Positions 1-8,533 of a stretch of 64,000 bases of DNA are shown piece by piece. The number at the start of each line of letters is the position of its first letter. Positions within the stretch are counted from its first letter, which is position 1. The stretch is from Acidobacteriota bacterium (GTDB taxonomy: Bacteria > Acidobacteriota > Terriglobia > Bryobacterales > Bryobacteraceae), in the NCBI GenBank assembly GCA_947470805.1, contig CANIVU010000010.1:62001-126000 (forward strand), written 5' to 3'. The notes beneath the pieces are model-generated. The model saw nothing but the letters and a program-made list of their open reading frames with translations, was not told the origin of the DNA and ran no database searches. A program made the translations under genes and the position numbers.

Positions 1-379
1 CTTTGAGGAACGAAACCCCCTCGCTCCGCCGCCCGCTCCCGGCCAGCGCCTGCCCCTGCACTTCGATCGAGGCGCTCAACGCCAACGGCAAATTCGGCTC
101 CGCGTCAATCGTCCGGGACTTCAGCATGTCCAACGCCATCCGCCGCGTTTCCGCGGCATAAGTCAGCGCCTGCTCCCACTTCCGATTCGCCTGCGCCCCC
201 CGCCCCAGCCACGAGTGAGCGAGGATCAATTCAGCAGTCCAAGGCCCAAATTCCCGAGCCTGTTGCAACCGCGCCTGAGCCGCCGCAAAGTCCCCGGCCT
301 GCGCCGCCTTCCGAACATCCTGAACCACCTGCGCCGCCATCACCCCGGCAGCCAAAACGATCAACGCAAGGAGCCTCAT
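1..379 (-). CDS. Exported alpha-helical repeat (TPR-like) protein, 5' part
   Basis: The gene runs off the left edge, so only about 126 N-terminal residues are visible. The start is the ATG at 379 (MRLLALIVLAAG). A hydrophobic stretch ending MAAQ looks like a signal peptide. What follows is Ala/Gln-rich helix (VRKAAQAGDFAAAQARLQQA) with the small-residue periodicity of TPR-like repeats, then a region mentioning LAHSWLGRG and AETRRMALDML. It is probably periplasmic or surface exposed. In Solibacter-type genomes such N-termini often precede a thioredoxin-like or TPR domain, but that part lies outside the window, so function is open. Confidence 0.6.
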   Translation of the reverse strand, partial: MRLLALIVLAAGVMAAQVVQDVRKAAQAGDFAAAQARLQQAREFGPWTAELILAHSWLGRGAQANRKWEQALTYAAETRRMALDMLKSRTIDAEPNLPLALSASIEVQGQALAGSGRRSEGVSFLK

Positions 380-429
380 CGCTATAGAGTAACCCACCCC
401 AAAGCAGCCCCCGCCGCCTCCCACGTTCG

Positions 430-845
430 GCCCATAACCCAATCACAGCCGTGTGCCCCAAGATGCGAGACTACCCGCCGAAGGAAAATGCGATGCCCCA
501 CTAGGCCCGTACCCCGCCGCTGCATCCACCGCCGCTCGACCCGCCCTCAGGTACGCAGCCACGAAGCGCAACTCGACCCACCCCCGGCGCCCATCCAGCC
601 CGTACCCCGGCGCGGAATCCACCACCGATCGGCCGCACTTCGGTCCGCAGCCAAAGCGCAACTCCGCCCGCCCCCGGCGCCCAACCGACCCGCACCCAAC
701 CGCGGTATCCACGACCGCTCGGCCCGCCCTCCGCTCCGCAGCCAAGGCGCGCAACTCGACCCACCCCCGCCGCGGCATCCACCAACGCTCGGCCCGTACC
801 CTGAATCACAGCCAAGCAGCGCAACTACCCGCCGGCGCACCACGC
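430..845. repeat. Degenerate tandem repeat array, about five units of 70-93 bp
   Basis: This spacer lies between the sugar isomerase-like gene and the exported repeat protein. It is made of imperfect units that repeat 'atccac', 'gctcggcccg', 'cgcagccaa' and 'gcgcaact'. The motif atccac recurs near 524, 617, 706 and 777, giving spacings of about 93, 89 and 71 bp. Both unit ends carry 'aatcacagcc' and 'actacccgcc'. Units have diverged by substitutions and small indels. The array stops about 13 bp before the isomerase stop codon. Long open frames cross it in several phases, as expected for a stop-poor GC-rich repeat, and none looks like a gene. Nothing else is visible in 380-855. Confidence 0.8.
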
Positions 846-855
846 CCCAAAACCC

Positions 856-1887
856 CTACAACAACCTTTTCCCCTTCAACCAAGCAATCGACGTTTCCAA
901 ATCCTCCCGCTCCAACGCCGCCGCCCGCTCCTTCGCCGGTGCTGGCCGAGACTCCCGCGCCTTCCCCGTCTCCGCAATCGCCGCAAACCGGGCGAACTCC
1001 CAAGCCGGGGTCGTCCGGAATGCCTTCCAAAAATCAGGCTGCAAATAGGGAAACGGCCGCGTCCCGGTCACGATAATCTCCAACGACATCGCCTTCCCCG
1101 GACACAACGCCGCGAACTTCCGCACCCACCCCTCAATGTCCACGTTCCCCTCGCCCATCCGCGTCCACTGCATCGCCGCGCCCTCCGGCGTCCGCCACAC
1201 ATGACTGTCCCGCACATGCGAAGTCAGCACGTACGGCGCCAGCGTTTCCAACGTCACATGCGGGTCCTCGATCGCCCAGGTCGGGTTCCCCGAGTCGATA
1301 CACGCCCCCACAAAATCGGTCCCCGCCGCCTCGATTAACATCTTCAACTCGCGCCCCTGCAGGTCCCCGCCGTGGTTCTCAATCGCGATCTTCTTCCCCG
1401 CGTCAATCGCCCGCGTCCGCACCGCCCGCAGCGTCTTCACCGTGTTCTCAATATGCTGCTCCAGCGGCACTACCGACGCCCGGTCCCGCCAGTCCCCCAA
1501 TACCGCCCGCACCAGGGGCGCCCCGGCTATCCGCGCCGCCTCGATCATCCTCGCCAACTGCTCCTCGGCCGTACCCAACTTCGGGTCGAACCGCGCCGCC
1601 GTCGGGCAGATCGAGAGCATCCCGATTTCCAACTCGATCCCGAGGCCCCGCGCATGGTCGCGCACCTTCTCCAGATGCGCCTTCTCCAAGCCACCCAGAA
1701 ACCGGATCTCGGAAAAATGCACCACCTTCGCACCCTGTTTGGCGCAGTAGTCCAGGTGCTCGAACGCGGTCCACCCCTGGGTCCGCAGGCTGAAGAGATC
1801 AATGCCAAATTTCAAGTTGGGGCTCCTCCCTTGCGCCATCAAGGCGGCCGGCGCCGCCGCGAGGAATGTCCGGCGTTCGATAGTCAT
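856..1887 (-). CDS. Sugar phosphate isomerase/epimerase-like TIM-barrel protein
   Basis: 343 aa. The N-terminus (TIERRTFLAAAPAALMAQ) resembles a Tat or Sec signal, so the protein is probably exported. The body has the xylose-isomerase-like TIM-barrel (AP endonuclease 2 fold) pattern: GIDLFSLR, a metal-site region IAIENHGGD, CIDSGNPTW, then SHVRDSHV and LEIIV. His/Glu/Asp residues at those strands would bind a divalent metal. Members isomerise or epimerise keto-sugars; the substrate cannot be read from sequence. It is the last gene of a minus-strand run after galU and a 371-aa unknown gene, with an 11-bp gap, so likely co-transcribed. Confidence 0.75.
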   Translation of the reverse strand: MTIERRTFLAAAPAALMAQGRSPNLKFGIDLFSLRTQGWTAFEHLDYCAKQGAKVVHFSEIRFLGGLEKAHLEKVRDHARGLGIELEIGMLSICPTAARFDPKLGTAEEQLARMIEAARIAGAPLVRAVLGDWRDRASVVPLEQHIENTVKTLRAVRTRAIDAGKKIAIENHGGDLQGRELKMLIEAAGTDFVGACIDSGNPTWAIEDPHVTLETLAPYVLTSHVRDSHVWRTPEGAAMQWTRMGEGNVDIEGWVRKFAALCPGKAMSLEIIVTGTRPFPYLQPDFWKAFRTTPAWEFARFAAIAETGKARESRPAPAKERAAALEREDLETSIAWLKGKRLL

Positions 1888-1898
1888 CGCCTTCTATC

Positions 1899-3014
1899 TT
1901 ATCCGCGCAGCGAGGCGACCAACTCAACAATCCGGTCCGCGCCCAACCCGGCGCCCAACTCGAACCACAAACGGCGCGATGCGCCCGCGCCAATCGCCTC
2001 CAGCGCCTCTTCCGTCAACGTCCCGTAGCCGGTGATCCCGATGATTGCCCCATACTGCCGCGCCGCCTGCTGCAAAGCCTCCACCCGCTGGCGCAACTCC
2101 GCCAAGGGCTTCCCCGCCGCCTTCCACTGCACGCTGGACAGAATCTCTTCCGGCCACCCGGCCATCTCCGCGAGCGTCACCGGATAAGGCGCGTCCGACC
2201 GCAACCCGATCTCCACTTCCACCACCTGCACCGCCCGGCCTGCCGTGCGCAACCGCTCCAGCTTCGCGCCCAGTTCCTCGGCCTTCGTGAACACACCCGG
2301 CGCATCAAAACGCACGTCGATATCGTGCGTCCGTCCGTGCAGCTTTCGCAACATGTCGATCCGCTCGTCCAGTTCGTCCTCGCTCATCGCCGACGCATCG
2401 ATGCGCGTCCGCGATGCCCCCCGCAGGGCAAACCCCTCGCGCCAGCCGTAGCGAATGGCGCCCCACAAACCCTCTTCCACCGCGCCCGTCCACGCCGCCA
2501 CCGATAGCCCGTATTTCCGCTGCACGGCCCGGAACTGGCTGAACGCCGTATCGGCATCCCCGGCCGCGGCGATGAACAACGTCTCCACCCCCTGCGCCCC
2601 CGGTTGCACGCCGCGATCGAGCTGTTCGGCGTAGGTTCGGATGCGTTCGGCATCGGCGGGCCCGAAGGGGCTGGCGTTCACCACGATCTCCACCCCTCGC
2701 GGGGTCCGCATCCTCCCCACCAGTTGCGAATGGGGGAACAGCGCGCTCCCCGGCGCGGTGGCGTGGGCGATCTGCAATAGTACCGGCGCCTTGCCATCGA
2801 CCGCGACAAAGTAAGTCGATTTCGCCACCGGGTCCGCTGCCAGCGATCCCCAGTAAACCGTCATGCCCTCAAACGCCAATGACGCTGCTCGCGACGCCAA
2901 CATCCGCCGCAGCGCGTCATCCACCGTCCGCCCTTCGGCGAACTGAAAGATCAGATCAGCAAGCTGCGATGCTTCGTGCGCGCGAACGGGAACGCTGAGG
3001 GAGTCCAAGGTCAT
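1899..3014 (-). CDS. Conserved-type hypothetical protein, 371 aa
   Basis: I do not recognise this protein. It has no signal peptide or membrane segment and alternates Rossmann- or TIM-like strands with helices. The C-terminus (GAIIGITGYGTLTEEALE, then WFELGAGLGADRIVELV) looks like the last strand-helix pairs of an alpha/beta barrel. A middle stretch of about 15 acidic and basic residues (SEDELDERIDMLRKL) is helical. The start codon overlaps the galU stop by 4 bp (ATGA at 3011-3014), so translation is probably coupled to galU. The context suggests a role in sugar or nucleotide-sugar metabolism, but this is inference from position only. Confidence 0.7.
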   Translation of the reverse strand: MTLDSLSVPVRAHEASQLADLIFQFAEGRTVDDALRRMLASRAASLAFEGMTVYWGSLAADPVAKSTYFVAVDGKAPVLLQIAHATAPGSALFPHSQLVGRMRTPRGVEIVVNASPFGPADAERIRTYAEQLDRGVQPGAQGVETLFIAAAGDADTAFSQFRAVQRKYGLSVAAWTGAVEEGLWGAIRYGWREGFALRGASRTRIDASAMSEDELDERIDMLRKLHGRTHDIDVRFDAPGVFTKAEELGAKLERLRTAGRAVQVVEVEIGLRSDAPYPVTLAEMAGWPEEILSSVQWKAAGKPLAELRQRVEALQQAARQYGAIIGITGYGTLTEEALEAIGAGASRRLWFELGAGLGADRIVELVASLRG

Positions 3015-3895
3015 AGCGGGAGGGTTTTCAGATACTGCCGGAACTGCGCGCCGAGATCGTAGCGCTTCAGGGCAAACTCAACGGTCGCCTGCAGGAAGCC
3101 CAACTTATCGCCGGCGTCATAGCGCTTGCCTTCGAACTTATAGCCGTATACCGGACGGCTGCGCAGCAGGTGCTTCAACCCGTCGGTCAGCTGGATTTCT
3201 CCACCGCGGCCCGGCTCCACCGCTTCGATCGAGGTGAAGATTTCCGGCGTCAACACATACCGCCCGATGATGGCCAGATTGCTCGGCGCGTCCTCGACCT
3301 TCGGCTTTTCCACCATGTTGCGGATCCGGAACAAACGGTCGCTTTGGCCCATGTGGTCGACAGGCTCGGCGTCCACGACGCCGTAGGCGGAGATCATGTC
3401 CTTGGGCACTTCCATCAATGCGACCACGGAGGCGCCGTAGAACTCGTACACATCCTGTAGCTGGCGGAGGCAGGGGATCTCGGCGTCGATGACGTCATCG
3501 GAGAGCACCACGCAGAACGGCTCTTTGCCCACCAGTTCCTTGGCGCGGAGGACGGCGTGGCCCAGGCCGAGCGCCTCCTTCTGCCGCACATAGGAGATAT
3601 CGATCATGTCGGAGATGCCGCGCACCAGCGCCAGCAGATCCTTCTTCCCGCTCCGCTCCAGCAGGTGTTCCAGTTCGAAGCTGACGTCGAAGTGGTCCTC
3701 GATGGCGCTCTTGCCGCGCCCGGTGACGATGATAATGTCCTGCAGACCCGAATGAATGGCCTCTTCGACGCCGTACTGAATCAACGGCTTGTCGACGAGC
3801 GGCAACATCTCTTTCGGTTGCGCCTTCGTAGCCGGTAGGAAACGGGTACCCAGTCCGGCTGCGGGGAAGACTGCTTTTCTGGCTTTCGGGATCAT
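3011..3895 (-). CDS. galU: UTP-glucose-1-phosphate uridylyltransferase
   Basis: 294 aa, typical bacterial GalU length. It makes UDP-glucose from UTP and glucose-1-phosphate in the cytosol, feeding glycan and LPS synthesis. The nucleotidyltransferase signature GLGTRFLPATKAQPKEMLP is at residues 16-34, followed by VDKPLIQYGVEEA. The uracil/sugar site region EALGLGHAVL and the segment VVLSDDVID fit the family. It is the first gene of a three-gene minus-strand operon. Its start lies 148 bp from the divergent kinase-like gene, in a region with inverted repeats. Confidence 0.95.
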   Translation of the reverse strand: MIPKARKAVFPAAGLGTRFLPATKAQPKEMLPLVDKPLIQYGVEEAIHSGLQDIIIVTGRGKSAIEDHFDVSFELEHLLERSGKKDLLALVRGISDMIDISYVRQKEALGLGHAVLRAKELVGKEPFCVVLSDDVIDAEIPCLRQLQDVYEFYGASVVALMEVPKDMISAYGVVDAEPVDHMGQSDRLFRIRNMVEKPKVEDAPSNLAIIGRYVLTPEIFTSIEAVEPGRGGEIQLTDGLKHLLRSRPVYGYKFEGKRYDAGDKLGFLQATVEFALKRYDLGAQFRQYLKTLPL

Positions 3896-3936
3896 GTGTC
3901 CCTTTATTGTCCTCCACCTTGTGCCAGACTTTCCAA

Positions 3937-3982
3937 CCTAGTACTGAAAATTGGCAGAGTGGTACCACCACATAGGACTAGG
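3937..3982. promoter_or_regulatory. Nested inverted repeats in the galU/kinase divergent promoter region
   Basis: An outer inverted repeat, CCTAGT (3937-3942) and ACTAGG (3977-3982), encloses a perfect 10-bp palindrome GTGGTACCAC (3959-3968). A TTGGCA hexamer at 3951-3956 followed about 16 bp later by TAGGAC could be a weak -35/-10 pair reading towards the kinase-like gene, with the palindrome in its spacer. This layout looks like an operator. The regulator is unknown. Confidence 0.4.
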
Positions 3983-4043
3983 TCGTCCCCCAATCGGTTC
4001 ATTGCGGGCTTCAGCGAGAAAGGCCAGACTCATAAGAGCACAC

Positions 4044-5453
4044 ATGGAGAGATTTGAGACACAGCGCTGGATGTCGCACGAAGTGGCACGTTTGATTGCC
4101 ATCTTCGAATCCGAGCGCCGTTTCTATGATGAGATGGTTACGCTGTTGCCGGTGCCGCTGGCGACGGTCGGCCCCGATGGCGCCATCCTTTCGGCCAACC
4201 AGGCGTTTCTGCGCGAGTTTAGTCTCAAGCGCGAAGAGCTGGAGCGGAAATCGCTTACCGCGATTTTTGGGGACGAGACCTGGATCAGCGCGTTGTTGCC
4301 CCGGGAGACCGGCACGCTGGCTACCCGCAATTTCGCCGTTCATTTTACGCCTATCCCGCGCTGGGACCGGGGCGAGACCGAATGGATGGTTGTCTTTACT
4401 CCGCAAGCCGCGCCTGTGGCGGCCGAGCCCCCTCCCGCACCGGTCGCCGCCGGGCCCGATCCGGAACTGAGTGCCAACGCCGCGGCGGTGGAAGCCGCCC
4501 AGCGGCTGGCGGGCCGGGTGACCCACGAAACAAATAACCTGATCATGATCGCCTCCGGGTATGGGCGGGAGATCCTGAATGGCCTGCCTGCTGATAGCCC
4601 GCTCCGCGAAGACGTCTCCATGCTCCTTGGGGCGACTGACCGGATTGAGGCGATGGCTGGACAGTTAAACGATTTTTCCCGTGCCGGGCGGATGGAGCTC
4701 GCCAGTCATACCCTGGGCGACGTTCTGCCTTCCGAGGGCTACGAGGTCCAGCCAGGTTTGCCGTTGGGGACGACGGTGCTGGTGGATCGCGCGCCACTGG
4801 TGGCGGTGTTTGCGGCGCTTCCGCTGGTTGCCCCCGGGCCGCTGGCGGTGGAAGGCGTTGTGACCGAACAGGAGGCCGTGCTCACGGTGAAGGGATTCGG
4901 CATGTCCCCCGAGACGCTGCGGCAGCAGTTTGAAGCATTGAATAAAGCCGCTCGGGACGGTAAGCCCGGCGCGGCGGAGTGCGCGCTTACCGGACCGCGG
5001 CTGGCGCAGGCCAGTGTCCGGTGGCGGGTAACCGATTCGGCCGGTTTGGAGTTACACCTTTCGCGCACGAGCCGGGTGCCGGTGGTGACGGCGCATTCGG
5101 CGCTGGTGGTGGATGACCAGAGCGGGATTCGCACCATTGTGCGCCGTATTTTGGAAAGTCGCGGGTTTCAGGTGGCCGAGGCAGGTTCGGGGGAGGAGGC
5201 GCTGTCGTTGTTGGACCGGCGCCGGGAAGCCTTCGACCTGCTGGTTACCGATATGCGGATGCCCGGTATGACGGGACGCGATCTGGCTGACCGGGTTCGT
5301 TTTCGGCATCCCTCGACGCGGATCCTATTTATCAGCGGGTTCACGGACGACCCGAGCGTGCAGGCGGGGATTCTGCCAGACCGGGCGTTGTTCCTATCGA
5401 AACCGTTTCATCCGGAGCAGTTCGTAGCGGCTGTTACGAAGCTGGTGGGGTAA
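4044..5453 (+). CDS. PAS/hybrid histidine kinase-like protein with degenerate ATPase and intact receiver
   Basis: 469 aa from the ATG at 4044; an upstream TTG at 3951 is in frame but lies inside the promoter repeats. Order: short helix, PAS-like sensor (about 30-120), Pro/Ala linker, DHp-like helices with H161 in RVTHETNNLIM, a vestigial ATP-binding region, and a receiver domain (about 353-469). The receiver is complete: VVDD, D403 in LVTDMRMPG, FISGF and K453 in LSKPF. The ATPase region lacks a recognisable N box, and the usual DxGxG motif reads VKGFGMSPETL; the GTGLGL loop is also gone (ALTGPRLA). Autophosphorylation is therefore unlikely. It may act as a phosphoacceptor, phosphatase or scaffold. 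Its 3' end overlaps convergent purN by 20 bp. Confidence 0.8.
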   Translation: MERFETQRWMSHEVARLIAIFESERRFYDEMVTLLPVPLATVGPDGAILSANQAFLREFSLKREELERKSLTAIFGDETWISALLPRETGTLATRNFAVHFTPIPRWDRGETEWMVVFTPQAAPVAAEPPPAPVAAGPDPELSANAAAVEAAQRLAGRVTHETNNLIMIASGYGREILNGLPADSPLREDVSMLLGATDRIEAMAGQLNDFSRAGRMELASHTLGDVLPSEGYEVQPGLPLGTTVLVDRAPLVAVFAALPLVAPGPLAVEGVVTEQEAVLTVKGFGMSPETLRQQFEALNKAARDGKPGAAECALTGPRLAQASVRWRVTDSAGLELHLSRTSRVPVVTAHSALVVDDQSGIRTIVRRILESRGFQVAEAGSGEEALSLLDRRREAFDLLVTDMRMPGMTGRDLADRVRFRHPSTRILFISGFTDDPSVQAGILPDRALFLSKPFHPEQFVAAVTKLVG

Positions 5454-6045
5454 ACACGACGCGGCGGCCGTCGATCTGCCAGGGCTCGGCGAGCAGGCGG
5501 CGGAGCGACTCGCTGTAGATTTTGTGTTCCTGGGCCAGGATTTTGGCCGAGAGAGTCTCGGCGGTGTCCGAGGGGTCCACGGCCACCTGCGCTTGCATGA
5601 CGATGGGGCCGTGGTCGAGATGTTCGTCCACGAAATGCACGGTGCAACCGCTGATCTTGACGCCGTAATCGAAGGCCTGGTGCTGGGCATCGAGGCCGGG
5701 GAAGGACGGCAGGAGCGACGGGTGGATGTTGAGAATCCGCTGGGGGAAGGCGCGGATGAACTCCGCGCTCAGGATACGCATGTAGCCGGCGAGGATCACC
5801 CAATCGACGTTGTGCGCTTTCAGGGTCTCGATCAGTTGGCGGTCGTAGGATTCGCGGTCGAGCCCCTTGGACGGGAGCGAGACGGCCGTCAGGCCGAGCG
5901 CGCGGGCGGCATCGAGGCCCGGGGCTTCCGGGCGATTCCCGATGACGACAGCGATCTCGGCCGGGATGTCACCGGCGGCAACGCGGGCTGCGATGGCTTG
6001 GAAGTTCGACCCGCGGCCGGAGAGCAGGACGCCGAGGCGGCTCAT
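5434..6045 (-). CDS. purN: Phosphoribosylglycinamide formyltransferase
   Basis: 203 aa. Transfers formyl from 10-formyl-THF to GAR in de novo purine synthesis, in the cytosol. GRGSNFQAI at 10-18 is the phosphate-binding loop. The catalytic residues N106, H108 (ILNIHPSLLPSFPG) and D144 (LDHGPI) sit at the same numbers as in the E. coli enzyme. The start overlaps the purM stop by 4 bp (6042-6045), so the two purine genes are translationally coupled. Confidence 0.96.
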   Translation of the reverse strand: MSRLGVLLSGRGSNFQAIAARVAAGDIPAEIAVVIGNRPEAPGLDAARALGLTAVSLPSKGLDRESYDRQLIETLKAHNVDWVILAGYMRILSAEFIRAFPQRILNIHPSLLPSFPGLDAQHQAFDYGVKISGCTVHFVDEHLDHGPIVMQAQVAVDPSDTAETLSAKILAQEHKIYSESLRRLLAEPWQIDGRRVVFTPPAS

Positions 6046-7088
6046 ACGTAATGAACGCGCTCAGTGGCACCCTTCTTTAATCGAACCACGGCACCGATGG
6101 GGAAGTGGGGTTCGCCGGCTTGCTCCAGCAGTTCGGAGGCGTCGGCGGCTTCTTCGGCGCCCACGCAGAGGATCATGCCGACACCGAGGTTGAAGGTACG
6201 TCGCCAGTCAGCGTCTGACACGTTGCCAAGCTTCTTGAGCAGCTGGAAGACCGGCGGCACTTCCCAGGACAGGGTATGGATCTCGGCGCCGAGACCCTTG
6301 GGCAGCATGCGGGGCGTGTTATCGGTAATGCCGCCGCCGGTGATGTGGGCGGCGCCTTTGAGCAGGCCAGCCTCCATGAGGGCATCGATGGCGGGTTTGT
6401 AGCTGCGGTGGACTTTGAGCAGTTCTTCGGCCACGGTGCAGCCGAGTTCGGGCACCTTGGTATCGATCTTGTACTTGGCCACATCGAAGAAGAGTTTGCG
6501 GGCGAGTGAGTAGCCGTTGGTGTGTAGGCCGTTGGAAGGGAGGCCGAAGAGCACGTCGCCGTTTTTGATATCGGCGCCGGTCAGCATGTCTTCCTTGTCC
6601 ACTGCGCCGACGATGAAGCCGGCGAGGTCATACTCGCCATCGGCGTACATGCCGGGCATCTCCGCCGTCTCGCCGCCGATGAGGGCGCAACCGTTCGCCT
6701 TGCAGCCACGGGCGATGCCTTCGACGACCGCACCGGCTACCGGAGCCTTCAGCTTGCCGACGGCGAAATAGTCCAGGAAGAAGAGCGGCGAAGCGCCTTG
6801 GACCATGATGTCATTGACGCAATGGTTGACCAGGCATTCGCCGACGGTGTCGTGTTTGTCGGCCATGAAGGCCACCTTCAGCTTGGTGCCGACGCCATCG
6901 GCGGAACTGACCAAGACCGGGTTCTTCCAATCCTTCAGATGAAAGCCGGCGCCAAATGCGCCGATGTCGGTCATAACGGAACTGGTGAAGGTCTTACGGG
7001 CGTGGGCACGGATGAGATCGACGGCGCGATCCGCTTCGTCGATATCCACTCCGGCGTCTTTATACTCGATCGGTTTTTTTACGGCCAT
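6042..7088 (-). CDS. purM: Phosphoribosylformylglycinamidine cyclo-ligase (AIR synthetase)
   Basis: 348 aa, usual family length. Closes the imidazole ring (FGAM to AIR) using ATP. Signatures: YKDAGVDIDEAD at the N-terminus, SSADGVGTKLK, the GGETAEMPGMY motif and HITGGGITDN near the C-terminal domain. First gene of a purM-purN pair. Confidence 0.96.
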   Translation of the reverse strand: MAVKKPIEYKDAGVDIDEADRAVDLIRAHARKTFTSSVMTDIGAFGAGFHLKDWKNPVLVSSADGVGTKLKVAFMADKHDTVGECLVNHCVNDIMVQGASPLFFLDYFAVGKLKAPVAGAVVEGIARGCKANGCALIGGETAEMPGMYADGEYDLAGFIVGAVDKEDMLTGADIKNGDVLFGLPSNGLHTNGYSLARKLFFDVAKYKIDTKVPELGCTVAEELLKVHRSYKPAIDALMEAGLLKGAAHITGGGITDNTPRMLPKGLGAEIHTLSWEVPPVFQLLKKLGNVSDADWRRTFNLGVGMILCVGAEEAADASELLEQAGEPHFPIGAVVRLKKGATERVHYV

Positions 7089-7137
7089 GTGGGGCTACCT
7101 TAAGAGTATCGCAGCCATCGGGCCCGGCTCCACAGTG

Positions 7138-7434
7138 CTATTCGACAAAGCCGCGCCAGGTATTTCCTTTATCGTCGCGGAGGATGATGCCAAAGGAGTC
7201 GGAGATGCCGCTGATGGATTTGCCGGCGGCGTCCCTGAACGTGTACCGGACGATGCTGTCGTCCTGCGCGATGGCCATACCGTTCCACACATTGCCATAT
7301 TCATCCCGCAGGCGGACAAAATCACCATCGCCGTATCCTGTCATACCGCTGCGCGATCGGGTATTCTCAAACCGGTAAAAGCCTGAGGGAGTGGCGCTAT
7401 AAGATCGCTTTCTGCGGTATATCATTGCCCCCAT
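7138..7434 (-). CDS. Small hypothetical protein with an internal repeat
   Basis: 98 aa, about 50 bp upstream of purM on the same strand. It is rich in Gly, Asp, Tyr and Trp and has two related segments: VRLRDEYGNVWNGMA and IILRDDKGNTWRGFV. This suggests a small duplicated beta-sheet module. No signal peptide or known motif is visible. The ATG at 7434 sits in a CCCCCAT/ATGGGGG inverted repeat; a second ATG at 7425 is an alternative start. The internal repeat and amino-acid make-up support a real protein. Function unknown. Confidence 0.6.
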   Translation of the reverse strand: MGAMIYRRKRSYSATPSGFYRFENTRSRSGMTGYGDGDFVRLRDEYGNVWNGMAIAQDDSIVRYTFRDAAGKSISGISDSFGIILRDDKGNTWRGFVE

Positions 7435-7478
7435 TATGGGGGGTGGCGATCCAGGCGTAGATCCGGTTATTCCCTTAG

Positions 7479-8483
7479 TTAAGCAGGGGCAATGACCTGA
7501 GGCTTAATGACCGCGACGCCGGCGGCACGCATGGTGTCTTTTAATTGAGTGAACATGGGTTCTCCCTCATAAAGGCCTACGATGGCGCCACCAGAACCGG
7601 CGAAATTGGCCGAGGCGCCACAGGCGCGCGCGAATTGAATCATTTCCAGATTGCCGGGATCCAATTGATAAAGGCCTGCGCGGAGGTCGAAGTTGGCGTT
7701 GATGAGTTTGTGGAGTTCGGGCCGATCGCCACGGAGAAGAGCGGCGCGGCCTTGCTCGGCGTAAGAGGCCCATTGCTGCATAGCATCGACGACGATGGGG
7801 TCATTATTTCTCCATCGCTCCCGTACGTTGTTATGAAAGACTTCGGTTCCTTCGCTGAGGCTGGTGCGGTAGGCAACGTAAATGTCTTTTAACAACTTGG
7901 GGTCCAGGCGCTCATATTCGCCGAAGCCCCGTGTTTCCATGAGTTGGCGGGCAAAATCCATAAACACCACTCCCTCGTAGGTCTGAATCACGCGGTCCTG
8001 TAAACCCGCGGCGACGCCTAACTCTTTTGTCTCGGTTTCCAGGACAATGTTGGGTTGTTGTTCGATGGGGATGGAGAGTTGGTAGTACTCGATGAGGGCG
8101 CGGAGGGCAGCGGTAATGATGGCGGAGGAGCCCCCCATGCCGAGACGGAGAGGGACAGTGGACTCATATTCGAGGGTGAAATTACGGTTAGGAAGTTCGA
8201 TGCCGTGGGCGCGACAGTAATCGGTCAAGCGGACGAGCAGGGCAATGATGATACGAAAGCCGCCGTAGTAGCCACGCCAGCGTGTCGTCTCGTAGAGATC
8301 ATCGAGCGATTCAAATATGGGGAGGTCGGCTTTTCCGGCCTTGATTTCAAGGCGGGCGCTGGGGTAGACGACAACGCGAGCGCGGAAGTTACGCACGAGC
8401 AGGGAAATAGTCTTTCCGAAGTAGCCATCGCTGGGGTTGCCGAGCAATCCGGCGCGGCCATAGGCGTAGGTTTCGATGTGCAT
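7479..8483 (-). CDS. Glucuronokinase-like GHMP kinase
   Basis: 334 aa. A GHMP-superfamily small-molecule kinase with the ATP loop PLRLGMGGSSAII at 111-123 and the C-terminal motif FAGSGGAIVGLY. From memory it matches plant glucuronokinase along its length, at GLLGNPSD, YFGKTISL, GYYGG, RNFTLEYE and QPNIVLETE...GLQDRV. That enzyme turns D-glucuronate into glucuronate-1-phosphate for UDP-glucuronate salvage. A role in bacterial sugar-acid salvage is inferred, and other sugars are possible. It lies about 4 kb from galU and upstream of no obvious partner. The start at 8483 is divergent from dtd (51-bp gap). Confidence 0.8.
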   Translation of the reverse strand: MHIETYAYGRAGLLGNPSDGYFGKTISLLVRNFRARVVVYPSARLEIKAGKADLPIFESLDDLYETTRWRGYYGGFRIIIALLVRLTDYCRAHGIELPNRNFTLEYESTVPLRLGMGGSSAIITAALRALIEYYQLSIPIEQQPNIVLETETKELGVAAGLQDRVIQTYEGVVFMDFARQLMETRGFGEYERLDPKLLKDIYVAYRTSLSEGTEVFHNNVRERWRNNDPIVVDAMQQWASYAEQGRAALLRGDRPELHKLINANFDLRAGLYQLDPGNLEMIQFARACGASANFAGSGGAIVGLYEGEPMFTQLKDTMRAAGVAVIKPQVIAPA

Positions 8484-8533
8484 AGAGAGTCGTTGCCGCC
8501 GGCGGGTAGCCGGATGGGGGCATACTGAATTGT

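Noticed and set aside
215-1076. Long open frames on both strands across the first spacer
   Set aside because: They follow the tandem repeat, are Arg/Pro- or Gly-rich, overlap the isomerase gene and have no family resemblance.
3951-4043. TTG start at 3951 for the kinase-like protein
   Set aside because: It would put about 31 Arg/Ser-rich residues over the promoter repeats; the ATG at 4044 is a more natural start.
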